From assembly GCA_029964075.1 (NCBI GenBank), contig CM057149.1:7326465-7390464 (forward strand): a stretch of DNA of 64,000 bases, in the 5' to 3' direction. The notes below the pieces were generated by a model. The model searched no databases. It was given only the letters and a program-made list of their open reading frames with translations, and had not been told where the DNA came from. This stretch comes from Patiria pectinifera. Lineage: Eukaryota > Echinodermata > Asteroidea > Valvatida > Asterinidae. Position 1 is the first letter of the stretch. Every line of letters starts with the position of its first letter. Position numbers and translations under genes: made by a program. Of the stretch, positions 15,301-30,300 are shown piece after piece.

Positions 15301-18300
15301 AATGTCAGCACACTAGGAGCCACAACTTTACAGGATGCTTTAGACTGCATTCCCTAACAATCATGTAAGATATTTTGTGATTGTTTTATTATTTCGTTTT
15401 TTGATGTCTGCAAATGTTGTATCTTCCCTTTAATTGCCAGGCATCATGTAGTCTCTTGCTGAAGTTGCCAAAGTATTTTTAAGACGTATTGAAGAAACAC
15501 AGCACATTTCCATATGCGTTTTCAGTGGCTGACTGACCAAATATGACATTTTAAAATTACTAAAAGTAGAGAGTGAAATATGTTACTTTGTAATCAAAAT
15601 ATTGAAAAAAAAACACTGTAAATGCTATTACTTGTCGACAAACGGTGATTCATTCGAAACAAGTGGATATTTACGTGCCTTTGATACACAGTGGTTTGTT
15701 AACAGTGGCATTGCCGCCGTAGGGGTAAGGGGTAATACTCCCCAATATTTTGTAACGAGTGCACTTTTTTCACGAGCGGCTTTTTTTCACGAGTGTCCTT
15801 TTTTTTAATAAATGTTGCCCGAACAATTGTGCGACCATGAAAAGTGCCAGATTATATTGTCCGATCGTGCCCATTGGATAAAGTTAGAACTTCGCTTGAA
15901 TCACATTACAACTTGCATAGTTGCTATACAAACTAACAAATGCACAGAAATTTGCTACACGTTTATTTGTACTAAATTGCTCATTTAATACCTCATACAC
16001 TATGTATGTCCACGCATGAAGAGTTTCTAGTTTCAAGCACAGATGCCATTTCTCGAAGTCTGTGCAACATTCACATGCTTTTTGGGGGAGAAATGTGTAA
16101 GTTTTGAAACTGAATTACTTTCAGTTTGCCAATGTAATTTGGAGTCAAGTTTCCTTTAAAATGGGTGCAAAGTATATAGGCACAACAAGACCTACAACAC
16201 GTTCAGTTAAAAATGACAAAAAAACACTACCAGAACGGAATCTGTAGTACACTGCTTTAAAATTTGCAATGGCTTAGGCTTTTAGCAGATTTTGGGTGGC
16301 TGTACTGTATTTGCTCTTTGCACGTTAACGTCTTGTGTACATTTTAAGGTGCCGTGTACTTCACCTTTGATTTATCAGAGATCAAGCGAAATTTGACCGC
16401 TCTCCCATTTTGTTTGTGTGCGGGGCTCTTCAATTTACTGCCCTAATGTGCCAAGCGTGCCTGTATATGAGTCACTCTGTCATTTGAACGTGGCAAAGAT
16501 GAAGGAGGACCCATACATTATAACCGTCATTAGTGGATAAAGTACCATGTTAATGCCATTAAAGAGGACATTGGTACAGTATAAATCAAGGTTTTTTTGG
16601 CCCAACAGGCAAATCAGTTACTTTTTCTGGATGATGGTATACACATAGCTAAAGAAACTTTTTGGAGCATAAGGTGCAGACACTTTCAAAAAAAAAGTTA
16701 ACAATTTCTCAAACTGTCGCCAGGGGACAGTTGCCCCCCCCCCCCACACCTGGTATTTGACCCACTAATTTAACTCCTTTTTTAATCTCTTTTTTTTAAC
16801 AACTGCTACTAAAGAACACCTTCTATTTAAGTATATGGGCAACTCCAGCATTTATTACAAAAGAAAGTGTAATGTCTGTATGACAGGGCCAATTAACATT
16901 GATATCTAATTAATGATTCAGAGAAATGATCCCAAACTCCTAGTCTGTAATCTCCTTGACCATTACTAGATGGTGGATGTATGCGATTTGAAAACTATTT
17001 TCAGGTTTATTCACTGAGCTCTGAAAAGCTTTGTCACAGACAATGCAGAGTTGCCATCTTTTTTTTTCAATTTCAATGGGCAAAACAACTTGTAATACCT
17101 ATAATAAAGTACATCTGTGAACATTACTTTCTACACAAATGTCGGCACGAACAGTAGCTGTAATTGGAAATGACAATCTTTTAACATACCCAGGTGTTTA
17201 TAAACTGTACAAATAAAAAATAATTGTATTAGCTCTAGCTGTTAAACATATTACATATCCTTTTGCCAATTTCCCTGTATCAATATAAACCGCGCACTGC
17301 AGCAACTTTGCACGCCAAATTAATCCACAGGTACCTCGCAAAGTATATTCCCTGATGCTTTCACTGTCCACCAAAATCAATAGCCACATGGATTTTCTTT
17401 ATGGATGTGGGAATTTCAAATTGCCTGTCAGTGCAGTGAATTACCCATAGATTAGGCACGGTGTAAATGCCGTGGATACAGATTCAATCGATAACAGCGC
17501 TTTGTATCAAACAGAGTCCTGTAGCAATGCATCATACAGTACATGTACACCCATTAAATGCATGGTTGTGCATGTGCATACGTACAAGGTGAATGAAGTT
17601 CTGCATGTAGCACGTTGCAAACCTAGGATATAAAAACCCAATTCATAAGCTTTCTTTTAGTACAAGAATCATCTAAATCACTCATGTACGTTTCAAGCTA
17701 CAGAATTTTGAGCACAAACACTATTTTAAAGTTCCGTCCATGGATCACAAAAAGAGTCAGTGTTCTTTCAGCAAAACGAAAATAATTCTCATAGGGATGC
17801 ATGTGAATTTTTCATTTTGCTGAAAGACCACTTATACCTTTTTTGTGATCCATGAACAGAACTTCGAAATGGTGGTGTGTTCAAAATTTCGTAACTTGAA
17901 AAGTACATGGGTGATTTGAACGATTCTCGTACAAAAAGAAAGCTCAATCATTGGGCTTTCACATAAATTGCTACATGCAACAATTCCTTCAAAATGTGCG
18001 GGTTTTTTTTTTTTTTTTTACTCACCCTGTATTGAACCAGGTAGCAATTGGGGAAGTGCCAAAGTTTGGATATTACACCCTAAACCCTTGAACAAGATAC
18101 ACTAATCTTGCAATAGAAGATGTTTTTTTGCCTCTTTCCTTCTCTGTCATGTCTGTATTCCAAAAATACCTAACCCCCCTCCTCCCCCGGTTAATATCCA
18201 CTATTGTAGGCTTTGGAAGATTTTACAGATTTACCAATTTTAAGAACAAATCAGCCAGTATACACAATGTTGGGGTTGGAGGACTCAGGAAAGTTATTGA

Positions 18301-21300
18301 CAAATTACACCATAGAAAAAAAATGGTCGGAATACTAGCATAATCTTATTACTTGTATAACAAGAGCTTATACTCAATATCAAGAAACCAAAGTTATACT
18401 GTAGTAAAACATAAGCAGATTATGTTTTCTTTAAGATGCTACACAAAGTGAGTGTTTGCTGAAGGCCGAACGGCTAGAAATCCCCCCCCCCCATTCCTCC
18501 CCCATCAGGTTTTGTTGGTGAAATCATGTTTCTGTCGGCAAAATCATGTTTCTGTCGGCAAAATCCTGTTTCCGTCAGCTAATATGCTACAACAAAAAGT
18601 GCAGGCTATTTGTTGTACAATAAAGCTTCAAAATCATCTGCTTTGAACATAGGCCTACGGCAGAAAAAGAAAATCAAACAAAATGGTTTTATTCCTCTGG
18701 AATTTTTTTTTGCAAACAAACATACACCGCAGTTGTTAATTGTCCATCTGAACTAGACTGTACAAAATGTCCTCCAAAATGTTCAGTTCCAATTCATTTG
18801 TCGAATTTACACCATGCTGGGGACATTGATTGAGAGCTAACCTCCCTCAACTATTCAGGGAGTGTTGGCCATACAAATTTGACTGAAGGAAGCAGTATTT
18901 GCATGCCTCGACTCACCTTGTTCAGTCATGGTTGAACAATGTCTTTTCAAACGAGGAACGACGGGTACACAAGGCCTTCATAAATCAGGTCACAAATAAC
19001 GGAAAACATATTTTGCAGAGAACAAATACTTCAGGGGTTTTGTTGAGAATAAAAGTACATGTACCTCAAACAGAATTACTGAGAGAACCTACAACATAAA
19101 CATTTATTGGGTGTGTATTACCACCTTGTTGAAAGTTTCCGTTTAATTGACACAGATCTCTTCTGCTTTAAAGGGAAAATACAACATTTGCAAACATCGA
19201 AAAATAAAACTACCAAGTTGTTACGAAATACCTTACTAGGATGTTGGTAAATGACATGCTTAAGCATCCTGTAAAATTATGGCACCTGGTGTGAAGCCAT
19301 TTTCAAGAAAATGGTATATTTGTATACATTTCCAACGCTGGTCAGCCGACCACCGTTGGAAAAACCTAACTATTTTTCAATTACCATTTTTTTTAGTCTA
19401 AATTTTGTTTTGCTAACTATTGGTTCCATGTTCATGAACGGGTGCAGGCCAGCTAGACTGGTTCCCTTACCTTACAATTTTCCAGTATTTTTGATCCATT
19501 TCATCTTTAGTGGAGTCAGGGAACCAGACTACTTGAATATTTTTGTTTTTCTTGGTTTTTCCAGCATTTTCGAACACAAAACTTCAAACATGTCAGTGTA
19601 ACAATATTTGATCTATTATACTAATCCCCAAATAGTTCATTTCTGAAAATTACAGCAAAAGCCAATGATGTACATTCCCTTTAATGTCAGTGACAAAAAT
19701 AAAATGTATGTAACAGTTTATGGGAAATATAAGAATCCAAATTTGTCGAATAATTTGAACTGTGTAAAATACTGAATATTGCTTTAGCAAGATATCAATC
19801 ATATGTCAACGAAGATTAAAAAATAAGTACAAGTGTGTGTATGTGTGTGTGACGTGACTTCTGAAGCCAATTTAGCCATTCTTGAAGATTTCATATACCA
19901 ATGACTGTCTTGCTTTGCGTACATGCACAAATTGCATAGTACACATGACACGGCTATCCTACTTGATTCAACGTTTTTTTGGCTTTTTTCTTTTTATCAA
20001 TGACTGCCTTATGTCTTACAGCTAATTCTTGTCTCTAATTGGCTCATGCATGAGTCAACAGTAATTAAACCACTGCACTCGCAACGAGGAAAATACGGCA
20101 TCAATTATGGATAGGCCTGACAGCTTTAGGCGCTCTGATGAGGCCACTGGAAGCACGTCGTGGGTATCCCAGAGGTAGTATTAGCGACATGGTCCCGCTG
20201 CTCCAAGGCCACCGGAGAAAAGAGCCACTCATAACTCAAGACACGCAAGGAAGTCATCAAATCCTAATTGCTAGTGTTTCTATTAAAGACATATCTATAG
20301 TATCATTGGCATTTATCCCCAAATAAACCTGCCGAATTATTATCATATAACTTATTTGGATTAACCAGTTCGCGTTGGGATTATTTTGACATTGACCGGA
20401 CCCAGGCGCGGGATTGTTTTTCACGAACTTTGATGCCAGACGGGTACAGGCCATCATCTGCAGGTAGCACACCCTGGTATTTCCGGTCGTTGACAAGATA
20501 TTTCCGGCCACGCTCATTGCGTATTGTATTTATTCATCATCCGTTCGGAATACTGCAAAACCTTTGCGTGTTTTCTGACGTGAACTGGTTAAAGATCGGT
20601 GCTAAATACCCCGTGAAATTATTCCATCTGGCTTGCCTTCATTGCGAAAAAAATCAAGAATTGCAGATGATTTGACTGATTTTTGGAAATACATGGTGCT
20701 ATGTATGAAATTGTGTTTCATGAAGGTTGTGCATGGCGTTTCACTGTTTTCTCGAGAAGTGTCATAGCCACTGTGCTAAAACTTCAACAGATTAGGTGTT
20801 GACCATTCTTCTTTTGATTTTGAGTGTGCTATTTTTGGAAACGAACAAGTTTTTTTTCTAAAACGCAATACCGCCATTTTGTTCCCTTTTAGAATCCTGC
20901 TCGCTCCTGGCTTCTCAAAAGCAATTTTAAGGGCTGTTACTTAAGCACAACTTAGCCCTTACCCCCTAGTATAGTTCCTCAGGACTACCCTGCTAAATCC
21001 AACCGAGTCCAACAGGACTTTCCTGTTCAATCCACTGTGCCTTAGTTTCAGTTGTCTGCTGAATCCAACGGAGTCCAACATGGCGTTACAATGTGGTTCA
21101 GTTGCCTGCTGAATCCAACATTTTGCATGAGGAATGTACAAAAGGGGTTTACTGCTCAATCCAACAGGCTCCATCGGGTATATGACATAGTGGGATCCTG
21201 TTGGATTCAGCAGGGTAAGAAACAGCTGTAAACTGTTTGTATTCTTTAAAGTTTCACAACCATGAAAATTGTTCAATACTTGCAAATGGATGTGTCGCCT

Positions 21301-24300
21301 TTTGGAAATAAAGTCTTCAAATGATTGAACAGTCCTATATCTAAATTTGTTGGGAAAAAAAATAAAGCTAAAATTTTCTTTGGTTTTTGAATGCTGTGCC
21401 AGTGACAAGCAAAAATTTGAACTAAATTTAGGTACCAGTATCAGTGTTGTAGTCGAGTCCTCCTCATCCGAGTCCGAGTCCGAGTCCTTGTCAATTTTTG
21501 ATGTCCGAGTCCGAGTCCGAGTCCTTGAAAAAAGGACTCGAGTCCGAGTCCGAGTCCTTATGTATCAAATTCAAGTCGCGGTTCACCAATACTATATTAA
21601 CGTTTTCAAAATGTCACTATCAAATGTCAGGTGATAGAGAAGGGGTAATGGTTTTGGCTGTATGCACTATGCAATGCATTCATTATGTTTATAATGTACA
21701 TAAAAAAAAAAACTTGCATTAACTTTTACCTTAGTATGCGTAGAAGCCTACAGATATTGACACAGATACTACAGTAAAGTGACAATTACAATTAGCATAT
21801 GATCTTCAGTAATTATTCTTCACATTTGTTGCTTTTCTTTATCATTGATCAATCGGCAAGTAATTTTTGCGAGCGGCAGAACTGCGGAATTCGGTTCCAC
21901 AGCAAAACCAAATCAAGGTGAAAGACATAAAATAATTGAAATAAAACACCTAAAAAAGACCCGATTTTGCCGGACTCGAGCCGGACTCGAAGCCGAGTCC
22001 TCGAGTCCTTGGGGTCCGAGTCCGAGTCCGAGTCCTTGAGCAAAGGACTCGAGTCCAAGTCCGAGTCCTTGAAAAAAGGACTCGAGTCCGGACTCGAGTC
22101 CGAGTCCCGAGTCCGAGTCCTACAACACTGACCAGTATATTTGAATATATACGTCATTCTCAACATATACAGTACTTACAGGACAAAACCAAAATTCCAT
22201 TGATTATTTTGCATCCGTTTTGCCTGCAATTTTTCAATGCTTCTGTATCATACTTCTGTCCTTCAAATAGAAGTAATTTATTCTGCCCCGCTGAAAAGCA
22301 AATCAATTGGAATAAAGGGCAGAAAAAAATCCTCCGGAAATGACTCCTGATTCCAGCGTTCTGAAAACAGTCTGGGCGGCCCCGCAGCTGAGCTCTTATC
22401 AGATTAAAACCATCCTAAGCCTTTAATCAAACAGTCATTCAGTCTCCGTTTTTTGTTTCTGACGAACGCCGCACAAATTGTCCCCATGTGTGACGCGGCC
22501 AATGAAATGCGCGGAGAGCCATACTCCGCTCCTGTACTGTCGTCACTGGCTGTTGATCAAGTCTGGGGGAGGTTTTTTCCACCGGAAAATCATGCGATCA
22601 AATTTGTGAAGGGTCCATTAGCCGCACGGTGGATCGTATCAGTTTGATCAATAATAGAGTCAAACAAGGTATTGGGACAATGCCTCCAAATTCCTGTAAA
22701 CAAAATTCACCTGATTTCGGGTTAACATAAAATCAGGATATCAGGGCAATTTGTTCTTGGAGGGAATGTACATCATTGGCTTTTGCTGTAATTTTCAAAA
22801 ATGAACTATTTGAGGGGTAACTTAGTATAATAGATCAAATATTGTTACACTGACTTGTTTGAAGTTTTGTGTTCAGAAATGCTGGAAAAGCCAAGAAAAA
22901 CAAAAATGTTCAAGTAGTCTGGTTCCCTGACTCCACTAAAGATGAAATGGATCAATTTATAGATGCCGGAAAATTGTAAGGTAAGGGAACCAGTCTAGCT
23001 GGCCTGCACTGTTCATGAACATGTAACCAATGGCAAACAAAATTTTAACTGAAAAAAAAGGTAAATTTGGAGGAGTAGTTGAAAAATAGTTGGGTTTTTC
23101 CAAAAGTGGTCGGCTGACCACGGTTGGAAATTTATACAAAAATACTATTTTCTTAAAAATGACTTCACACCAGGTGCCATAATTTTACAGAATGCTTTAG
23201 ATGTCATTAACCAACATCCTAGTAAGGTTTTTTGTAAAAACTTGGTAGTTTTATTTGTTGGTGTTTGCAAATGTTGTATATTCCCTTTTAGTATATAATA
23301 ATACTATGGTGCTTTACGTTAATTATAGCATCTCACACAAAATTTAAGGCTTGAAGTGCTTCACAATTATTACCCCTGTTAATCAGGCCAGTTTTTAGCA
23401 GCAGCTCGAGATCAGCACACTGGTTTATACCCTCGCAGAAGTGACATCACAATAAAGGTAGGCACTATGTACACCATCATCTTTTCCTCACAAAAAAATT
23501 GGTTAAAGTGGTCAGAAATTGCCTCAGATCACACCACAGCGCATCGAGAATACAAATTTTTGTCAAACCTCACACCGTAATTTTTTTGGCCCAATGTTTG
23601 GGGGACCAACATTTTGTTTGGCCCCCCCCCAAAAAATTGTGTTCTGGATCCGCCCTTGTGTAGAGGCAATTGTAGTAAAGTTCTTGCCCAAGGACATAAG
23701 CACAAAAACATCCAAAGTTGCATCCATCATGAATTCCAACCAGTTATACAATCACACTCCCAAAACAAAAAAGTGAACACACCTTTTTCTTTTCACTTAA
23801 AAACATCTTGAGGTTAACTGCACATCTAAAATTGATTCACAGCATCAAGAATACTCCCTAAATTGTGTGGTGAATCAAATACTTTAAAGCATTCTGTTAC
23901 AAAATGTCTCAACTCTCAAACAGTCAAACCTCTTTCTGCTGAGAGAGTTCCACGCATCGGCCATTACTTTTTTTGGTAATTTGATATTCGTGAGCAACAT
24001 TCACTCTGGATCCATTATAAGGTTTCCCGAGGGACGAAACAATTTCCAACATAGAAGAAAGTGAAATGCTCGCCGGAAGGTAGGTATCCATTTTGCTCAT
24101 CGCAAATGTGTCTGAGGCATGTAAACACGCTCTGTGGGAGGAGGTGTCGTGGACATGGGACAGGGATAATGGACTGTAAGTAGACAGGCAAGTGCACTCC
24201 CAGGACGAAATTAAGAGATGAAAATCCAATACCGTCGAGATCAGGAACAGCCTGCAGAATTCAAGAATTGTGACCAGTATTGGAAAGTTCGGGGCTGCAC

Positions 24301-27300
24301 CCGATTTCATCAAACTCTTCATAACTTGCGACGCAACGCAACGATACGACGCGTCGTATCTCCACGATGCGTTGCAGCTGTGACACGTCCTGCGATCCAT
24401 TTCACGAAACACGTCGTAAGTGCGACGCCTCGTAGGTGTATTTATAGAACAACTTGGTGACTGTTTTATGTATTTAATAAGCGTAAAGTAAATAGTCGTC
24501 TGATATTCAACAGTCTTAAAATTTGTTCAGACGTAAAACGAAATGGCGGCCGTGCAATGCAATTTTGAAGGAAAACAAGCTCTCATTGGACTGTATAGCT
24601 ACTTTGAAATTTCAACTCTAATATTCCGGTCTAATTCATAATTATTCAATGAATTTTCTATTTACAACTTTACACACATTGCCTCGGTATTATAATCTCG
24701 TTAATGTAATGTTTATGGCATAAAACTGGCTTAGAAATGACTCTTCTCATTTTGCGATGACCACTAGACACGTCGTAACTTGCAACGTGTTTTAAGCCGT
24801 TGTCAAGGAACTTTGCGTTCTACACATCGCAACTTTCGTGAAATGAAAGATACGATGCCTCGCGGGTTGCGAGGTGTTACACGTCATAACACGAGTTGCG
24901 ACGCATCGCAGAGCTTCGTGAAATCGGTAGCTGGGAGAACTAAAATATACAACACTGTACAAGGGCTATTCTACAAATTTGGGGTCCACTTTTTTTCCTG
25001 TCTCTGTTCTATCTGACATCTATGATTTTAGAAGTCTTATGCACTCCTCAATGCAGTTGTCCTCCAATATTGAGTATGAATAGCAAACAAGGGCGGATCC
25101 AGAACACAATTTTTGGGGGGGCCCAAAAATTTTTTGGTCCTCCAAAAAAGTGGGTCCAAAAATTACGGCGTGGGGTTCGGGGCCCGCTTAAGGGCCCCGA
25201 AAAATTTTTGGATTCTAGATGCTCTGTGGTGCGATCTGAGGCAATTTCTGACCACTTTAACCAATGTTTTTTTGAGGAAAAGATGGTGGTGTACTCATTG
25301 CCTGCCTTTTCTGCGATGTCACATATAAAAAAAAAAAATTGGTTTCGTTTTGGGGGGGGGCCATGGCCCCCTTTGGCCCCCCCCTTGGATCCGCCCTTGA
25401 TAGCAAACTACCCACCCAACAAATCAAAAAAATGTTTGAAGTCATTCCTAAGTTATACTTGAACGTTGAATGGCAAATTCAAGTATCGGCAAAATCTAGA
25501 CTTTTCCATTTAACTTGGCTTTTCCACGTGAACAAAATTGAGATTCTACCTTGCCATGCTTGCGGTAATATTCCTCCCATTTCACTCTTAGCCACTCAAT
25601 ATTTGTATAATGTCTGGTTGATTGCATGTATGGCTGACAGTTGATATATAGCGCCTGTGATTTTTCTGAGATGCCTAAATTGTCTACAAGCCTATTGATC
25701 ATGAGCAAATAAAGTGCTTGAATAGTTGAAAGTGGATTTTGTTTAATCGCAATCCAAAGATTTGATCCCTTAGGTACTATAGTAGTTTAACCCTAACCAC
25801 CCTGAATCCTCCAAAATCCTTTTTGCAAATTGGAGGAATTTGCAGGATTGAGGTTATACATGGCAAAAGTGCACTGCTGATTTCGGAGTATGCACTGTAT
25901 CAAGGTCTTGGGCCGGACCTTGTGTTGTTTATGATCAGCCGTGCATAAAGTTAGTCCTTGATTATACTTGACATCCTCCGCACTGCTCCAGGGTGTCACT
26001 GCCTCTGCCTCAGCCTATTGACAGTCACAGCCGGAGGATTTTCCAGGATTCAGGCAGTGGTCACCCCTCCATGGACCATATTCAAGAAATAACGGAGGAA
26101 TTTGCAGGATTGAGGCTATATGCACTTTTTCCATGAGGCTAATTGGAGGATTTTGCAGAATTGAGGCTACATCCTAGCAAAAAGGCCTAGGGAGTTAGGG
26201 ATATGTTCTGCGAGGTCGTTGAAAGTGTATACCTGTAGGTTCTGGCCTTCTTTAGACCAGTTTCATACTGAAAAAAAAAGAACTGCAAAGGATTCCGTTT
26301 TCAAGGATTCTGTTAAACAGAAATCCTTGAAGACGTATTGCCTCTATGTCTTCCTTTGCAGTTCTTTTCAGTATTTGTATTGCTCTTTTTCTAAGGGTGT
26401 TTGAAGAGACTGTACGGAATCTGTTATCAGGACATTTTTCTGGAAGATTTGCTCAACTGATACAAAGCTTCAGTAAATATCTTCCGCTAAAATGATGTTC
26501 TGGCAAGAATCGAGCCCTGGGCGTTGGGAGGTCTGTAGAAACCCATCTCCCCACAGAAGAACTGTGCCTAAAGTCATAACTCCCACGCTTCAATCAATGA
26601 TATACCCCTGAACCCTACACGCAAAACATATTTCTTCTTTCCTTGGAGTTCCACCTTATCAAAAGAAACCCTACCAGTAAAAAAAAAAATATCTTGATCT
26701 AGAAGGTAATGATTTACAGATGTTTTTGGAATCAGAAGCTTGATCTACATGTAGTACAATACACAGACGTTGCGTATTTCATCCCTGATCAACAGCCAAT
26801 CTTAGTCATCTTCAGTGCGGCACACTCTAGTGATTTGTGCCTGCATCTTCACTTATGACATAACAACACGGCTATCTGATTTCATAGCCGCCCACCTCCC
26901 AAACCAAATTACGGCCGCAATTAGCGCGTCCTCCTCACAGGATGTAGTCGCCGGATAGATTACTTCCCAATTCCAACGGCGTTAAAAGCCGTAATTGCAT
27001 CGATACAGGTGGCACAGAGTGGAATTTAAAAAAAAAAGAAAAAAAGAAGTGTGATGTTTTTGTCGTGTGTTGTACGCGGGACCCTTTGCACGCCATTTCA
27101 ACGTCTCCGGCAACCCTGGAATCAATAGTTGTGATATTTTACGCATGAGGGAAGGAGGGAGTCGCGGGGTGTACGGCGGAGACATATGTTGACATGCAAT
27201 ATGAGAAGGCTGGCGATGCTTTTAGAGGGCTGTCAGAAGGGCACAAACACTTGTCAAATTGTCCTCCCGTCTACCAAGCATCCTTGAAATGAAGACAGCC

Positions 27301-30300
27301 TGCAGCTCTTCGCACACGTTCTGTCCTGGCGCTTAAAAAAACTTGCCTAGAGTAGACATGCAGGTATGGTCAAGAAATTTATATCTTGCAGTTGCAGGTT
27401 GAAATTGTGTATCCGAGATCACCTTGATTGACAGCGGATGATACTGGGTGATGATACACCATGAATTGATTAATTTAGATAATAATGGCAACTAGTAAAT
27501 TAATAATGACTATCGTAATCAGAGATGCCACCAATATATCAATAAAAAGCCTGAAACACTCCTAAAAAAAACCTAAAACTACCCTTATTTAAAAAATGTG
27601 TGTTCTTGATTTTCAGACCAAATCCAGCATTTTTAATATGTCACATGTTGTGAAAAAAAACCTGAATTTGGGTTAAAACCTGAAAAGTGGAATCTCTGTG
27701 CAACTGTTGAAAATAAATCACCTAATGTTTGTAGCACCTAGCCAGGTTCAGATTACAAGGGAGGGGGGGGGGGTCGGGTGGATTCGGGAATTCTGTGATA
27801 ATGGTCCTATTGGTCTGTAAAAGACTTCTGGGGTGGGGGAGAGGAGGCCCTTATTGTAACTATGAAAGTACGGTATTTTTCAATTTTTAATAAAAAGGAG
27901 GTGGAGGAACTAGCACCCCGCCACATACATTGCTAACAATTGGCAAATTTTGCAATTTCAGACAAATGTTATCCCAAAAAATTGAGACATTGTCGATTGA
28001 AATGGTGTAGTAAATATAACACATTTATCAGAGAGAGCACGTTGATTCATGTGGCTACCCGCAGCAGACTGTTTGGTCTCATCCTATAGCAGGCGATGGA
28101 AATTGATGCAACGCAGCTCCAGACAATTAGGCGATTGTGCAAATCCCTCAGGTTTCCAAGTCAATCAACTAAACCAGCAGATGGGGCCTCGGTCATTCAT
28201 GTGATATGACACCAGTTGGTGTTTCAGAGGGCTGTGAATCTAGCACTGAACAAAAAAGCAATGAGCAAAAACGCTTACCCTGACAATTTAAAAAAACACT
28301 TTGGGGGGGGGGGGAAAATAATCCATCAGGGATGTGGTTGAGTCCATCCCAAGTCCATCACAGGTCCTCCAGTCCCAACTCAACTCACGAGCTATTCAAA
28401 TGATCTTTGACATTTCTTTGTTATTGTTCATCCAGTCAGGTTGGCGTAGCGGTACTTTGCTCGCCTTCCATCGCTGTGTCCCGGATTCGAATCCCGCCTG
28501 GGCCAATATGTGGATTGGGTTTTCAGACCCGTGGGTTTTCCCGAGAATATTCTTCTGGGTTTTTCCGCCACCTCTAAAACGGAAAGATTTCCATATACGA
28601 AGTTCACTCAACACCCTGTGTACAAACCCTATGAGATTGGACTGAAAAATTCTAAGTGTTTTCTAAGAAAATGCTTGTATTTTCTCACTGCTCAAATTGA
28701 CTTTGATGACATGAAATTGCTATCTGGGGGCTTGTTAGTCAATACAGAGGAAAATTAGTGAACTTCGTATATGGAAATCTTTCCCTCTAAAACTGTTTCC
28801 TAACAGAATTGGAAATGTTTCTTAGTCCCGGGGCTCAAAAAGTCCCATTTGCCCATGGGGAATGTGGAATACTATTCAACAGTCAGGATCCTTATTGTTC
28901 CATGTCGCGGTATTTGTGTGCAAATGCCAGCTGGTGTGCACATTCAGCATAGCGCGTAGCGCGTAATGTTCCAAAGAGCCAGCGCTACCGAGTTGGGTTC
29001 AAACTTTTTCCGGAAGGGATGGTTTAGAGAGAGAAATACATTGTCCAATAAAAGTTCAAAGATCAAATTACAAGGATCTATATGTCAGTTATATAAAGCA
29101 GATATTGAGGGGCTCAGACTGAAATGGGAGGATTATTTTCGCAAGGTAAAATCTACCTAGCGATGTGTCTTTCTTGATATGGAGCAGGTCAAAACTTTAA
29201 AATGGGGTAATGTACAAGTGGAAATCTCTCTATTGGAATAAATTTGGCCAATCGACAAAGTTTGCAGGCTCTACGCCTAGACACTTATGTAAACCATTCC
29301 TGCAGCCTAAAAAATCAATAACACAGACTAAATGTACTGTGCTGTCTACATGCTTTCAACAACATATGTTCAACTGTTGAATTATGCATAACCCATCTAC
29401 GATATACATTTGTAAACATGTGTTGCTGTCGTAGTGACAGCAAATAAACAATGCTGTGAATATGAAGGATTACAATAAACTGGGAGTTCCAGTGAAATGT
29501 CTTAAAATGCAAATTATTTTTTGCAAGGTTGCCTATCATTTGTGTACCACTCACGAGTAAAAAGGCATCGTGTACATTAATTTGCAAACATAAAATCAAA
29601 ACACATGTAGTAGGAAATGAAAGTAGGGTGGGGGCAAAACTGAAATACATTTTATTCATAATTTGGACGATTCACAAAATGCAGTGCACCACCAAGAGTT
29701 TGCCATGGAGTTTCCATTTTTCAATTTAATACAGTCGACAAAACATAGCCCATTTGAAAGATTGCGAGTAGACAACTTGAGCTAATTTGTTGTAGATTGG
29801 GGCATAGCGTTCTGCCACCTTACAAAAAACACCATATTATAGAAAAGAAACTTAGGGCAAACAGATACTCGAATCATACGCTTACAAAACTCCTGACCTG
29901 AAAAACTAACAATTTCAAATGTCCCGCACTGCAAATTTGTCGACCATCTCCCACAATGCACTGGGAAAAAATGCACCCTCCATGGCAAACTCTTGGTGGC
30001 GCACTGCACTGTGAATCGCCCAAATAATATGCTCAAACATTCGTACTTCACCGACTGAATGACCAAAAAGCTAGTTGGGATCAATGTGTCAGAGTTGGGC
30101 AACAGGTACATCAAATGCACACCACGCGACTACGGTGAATTTGTCAAGACATACGTACAAGGATTCGATTTAGCCTACACCAAGCGCGGGCACTGTATTG
30201 TTGAAGTCTATAAATGCAGCGGAGAGTATACAATTTAAATTCTCACTACGGCCAACTTTTGTTTGAAGCATAGGGCACTAAGTGGGCCAGGTCATCCAGT

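Noticed and set aside
21347-22166. Ser/Glu- and Asp/Ser-rich open frames (SESESES, DSDSSPDSS)
   Set aside because: Translations of the GAGTCC hexamer arrays in element H1.
27520-27698. hAT-like element (CAGAGATGCCAC...GTGGAATCTCTG)
   Set aside because: The ends look right, but the 8-bp flanks (ATCGTAAT and TGCAACTG) do not match and no second copy is present.
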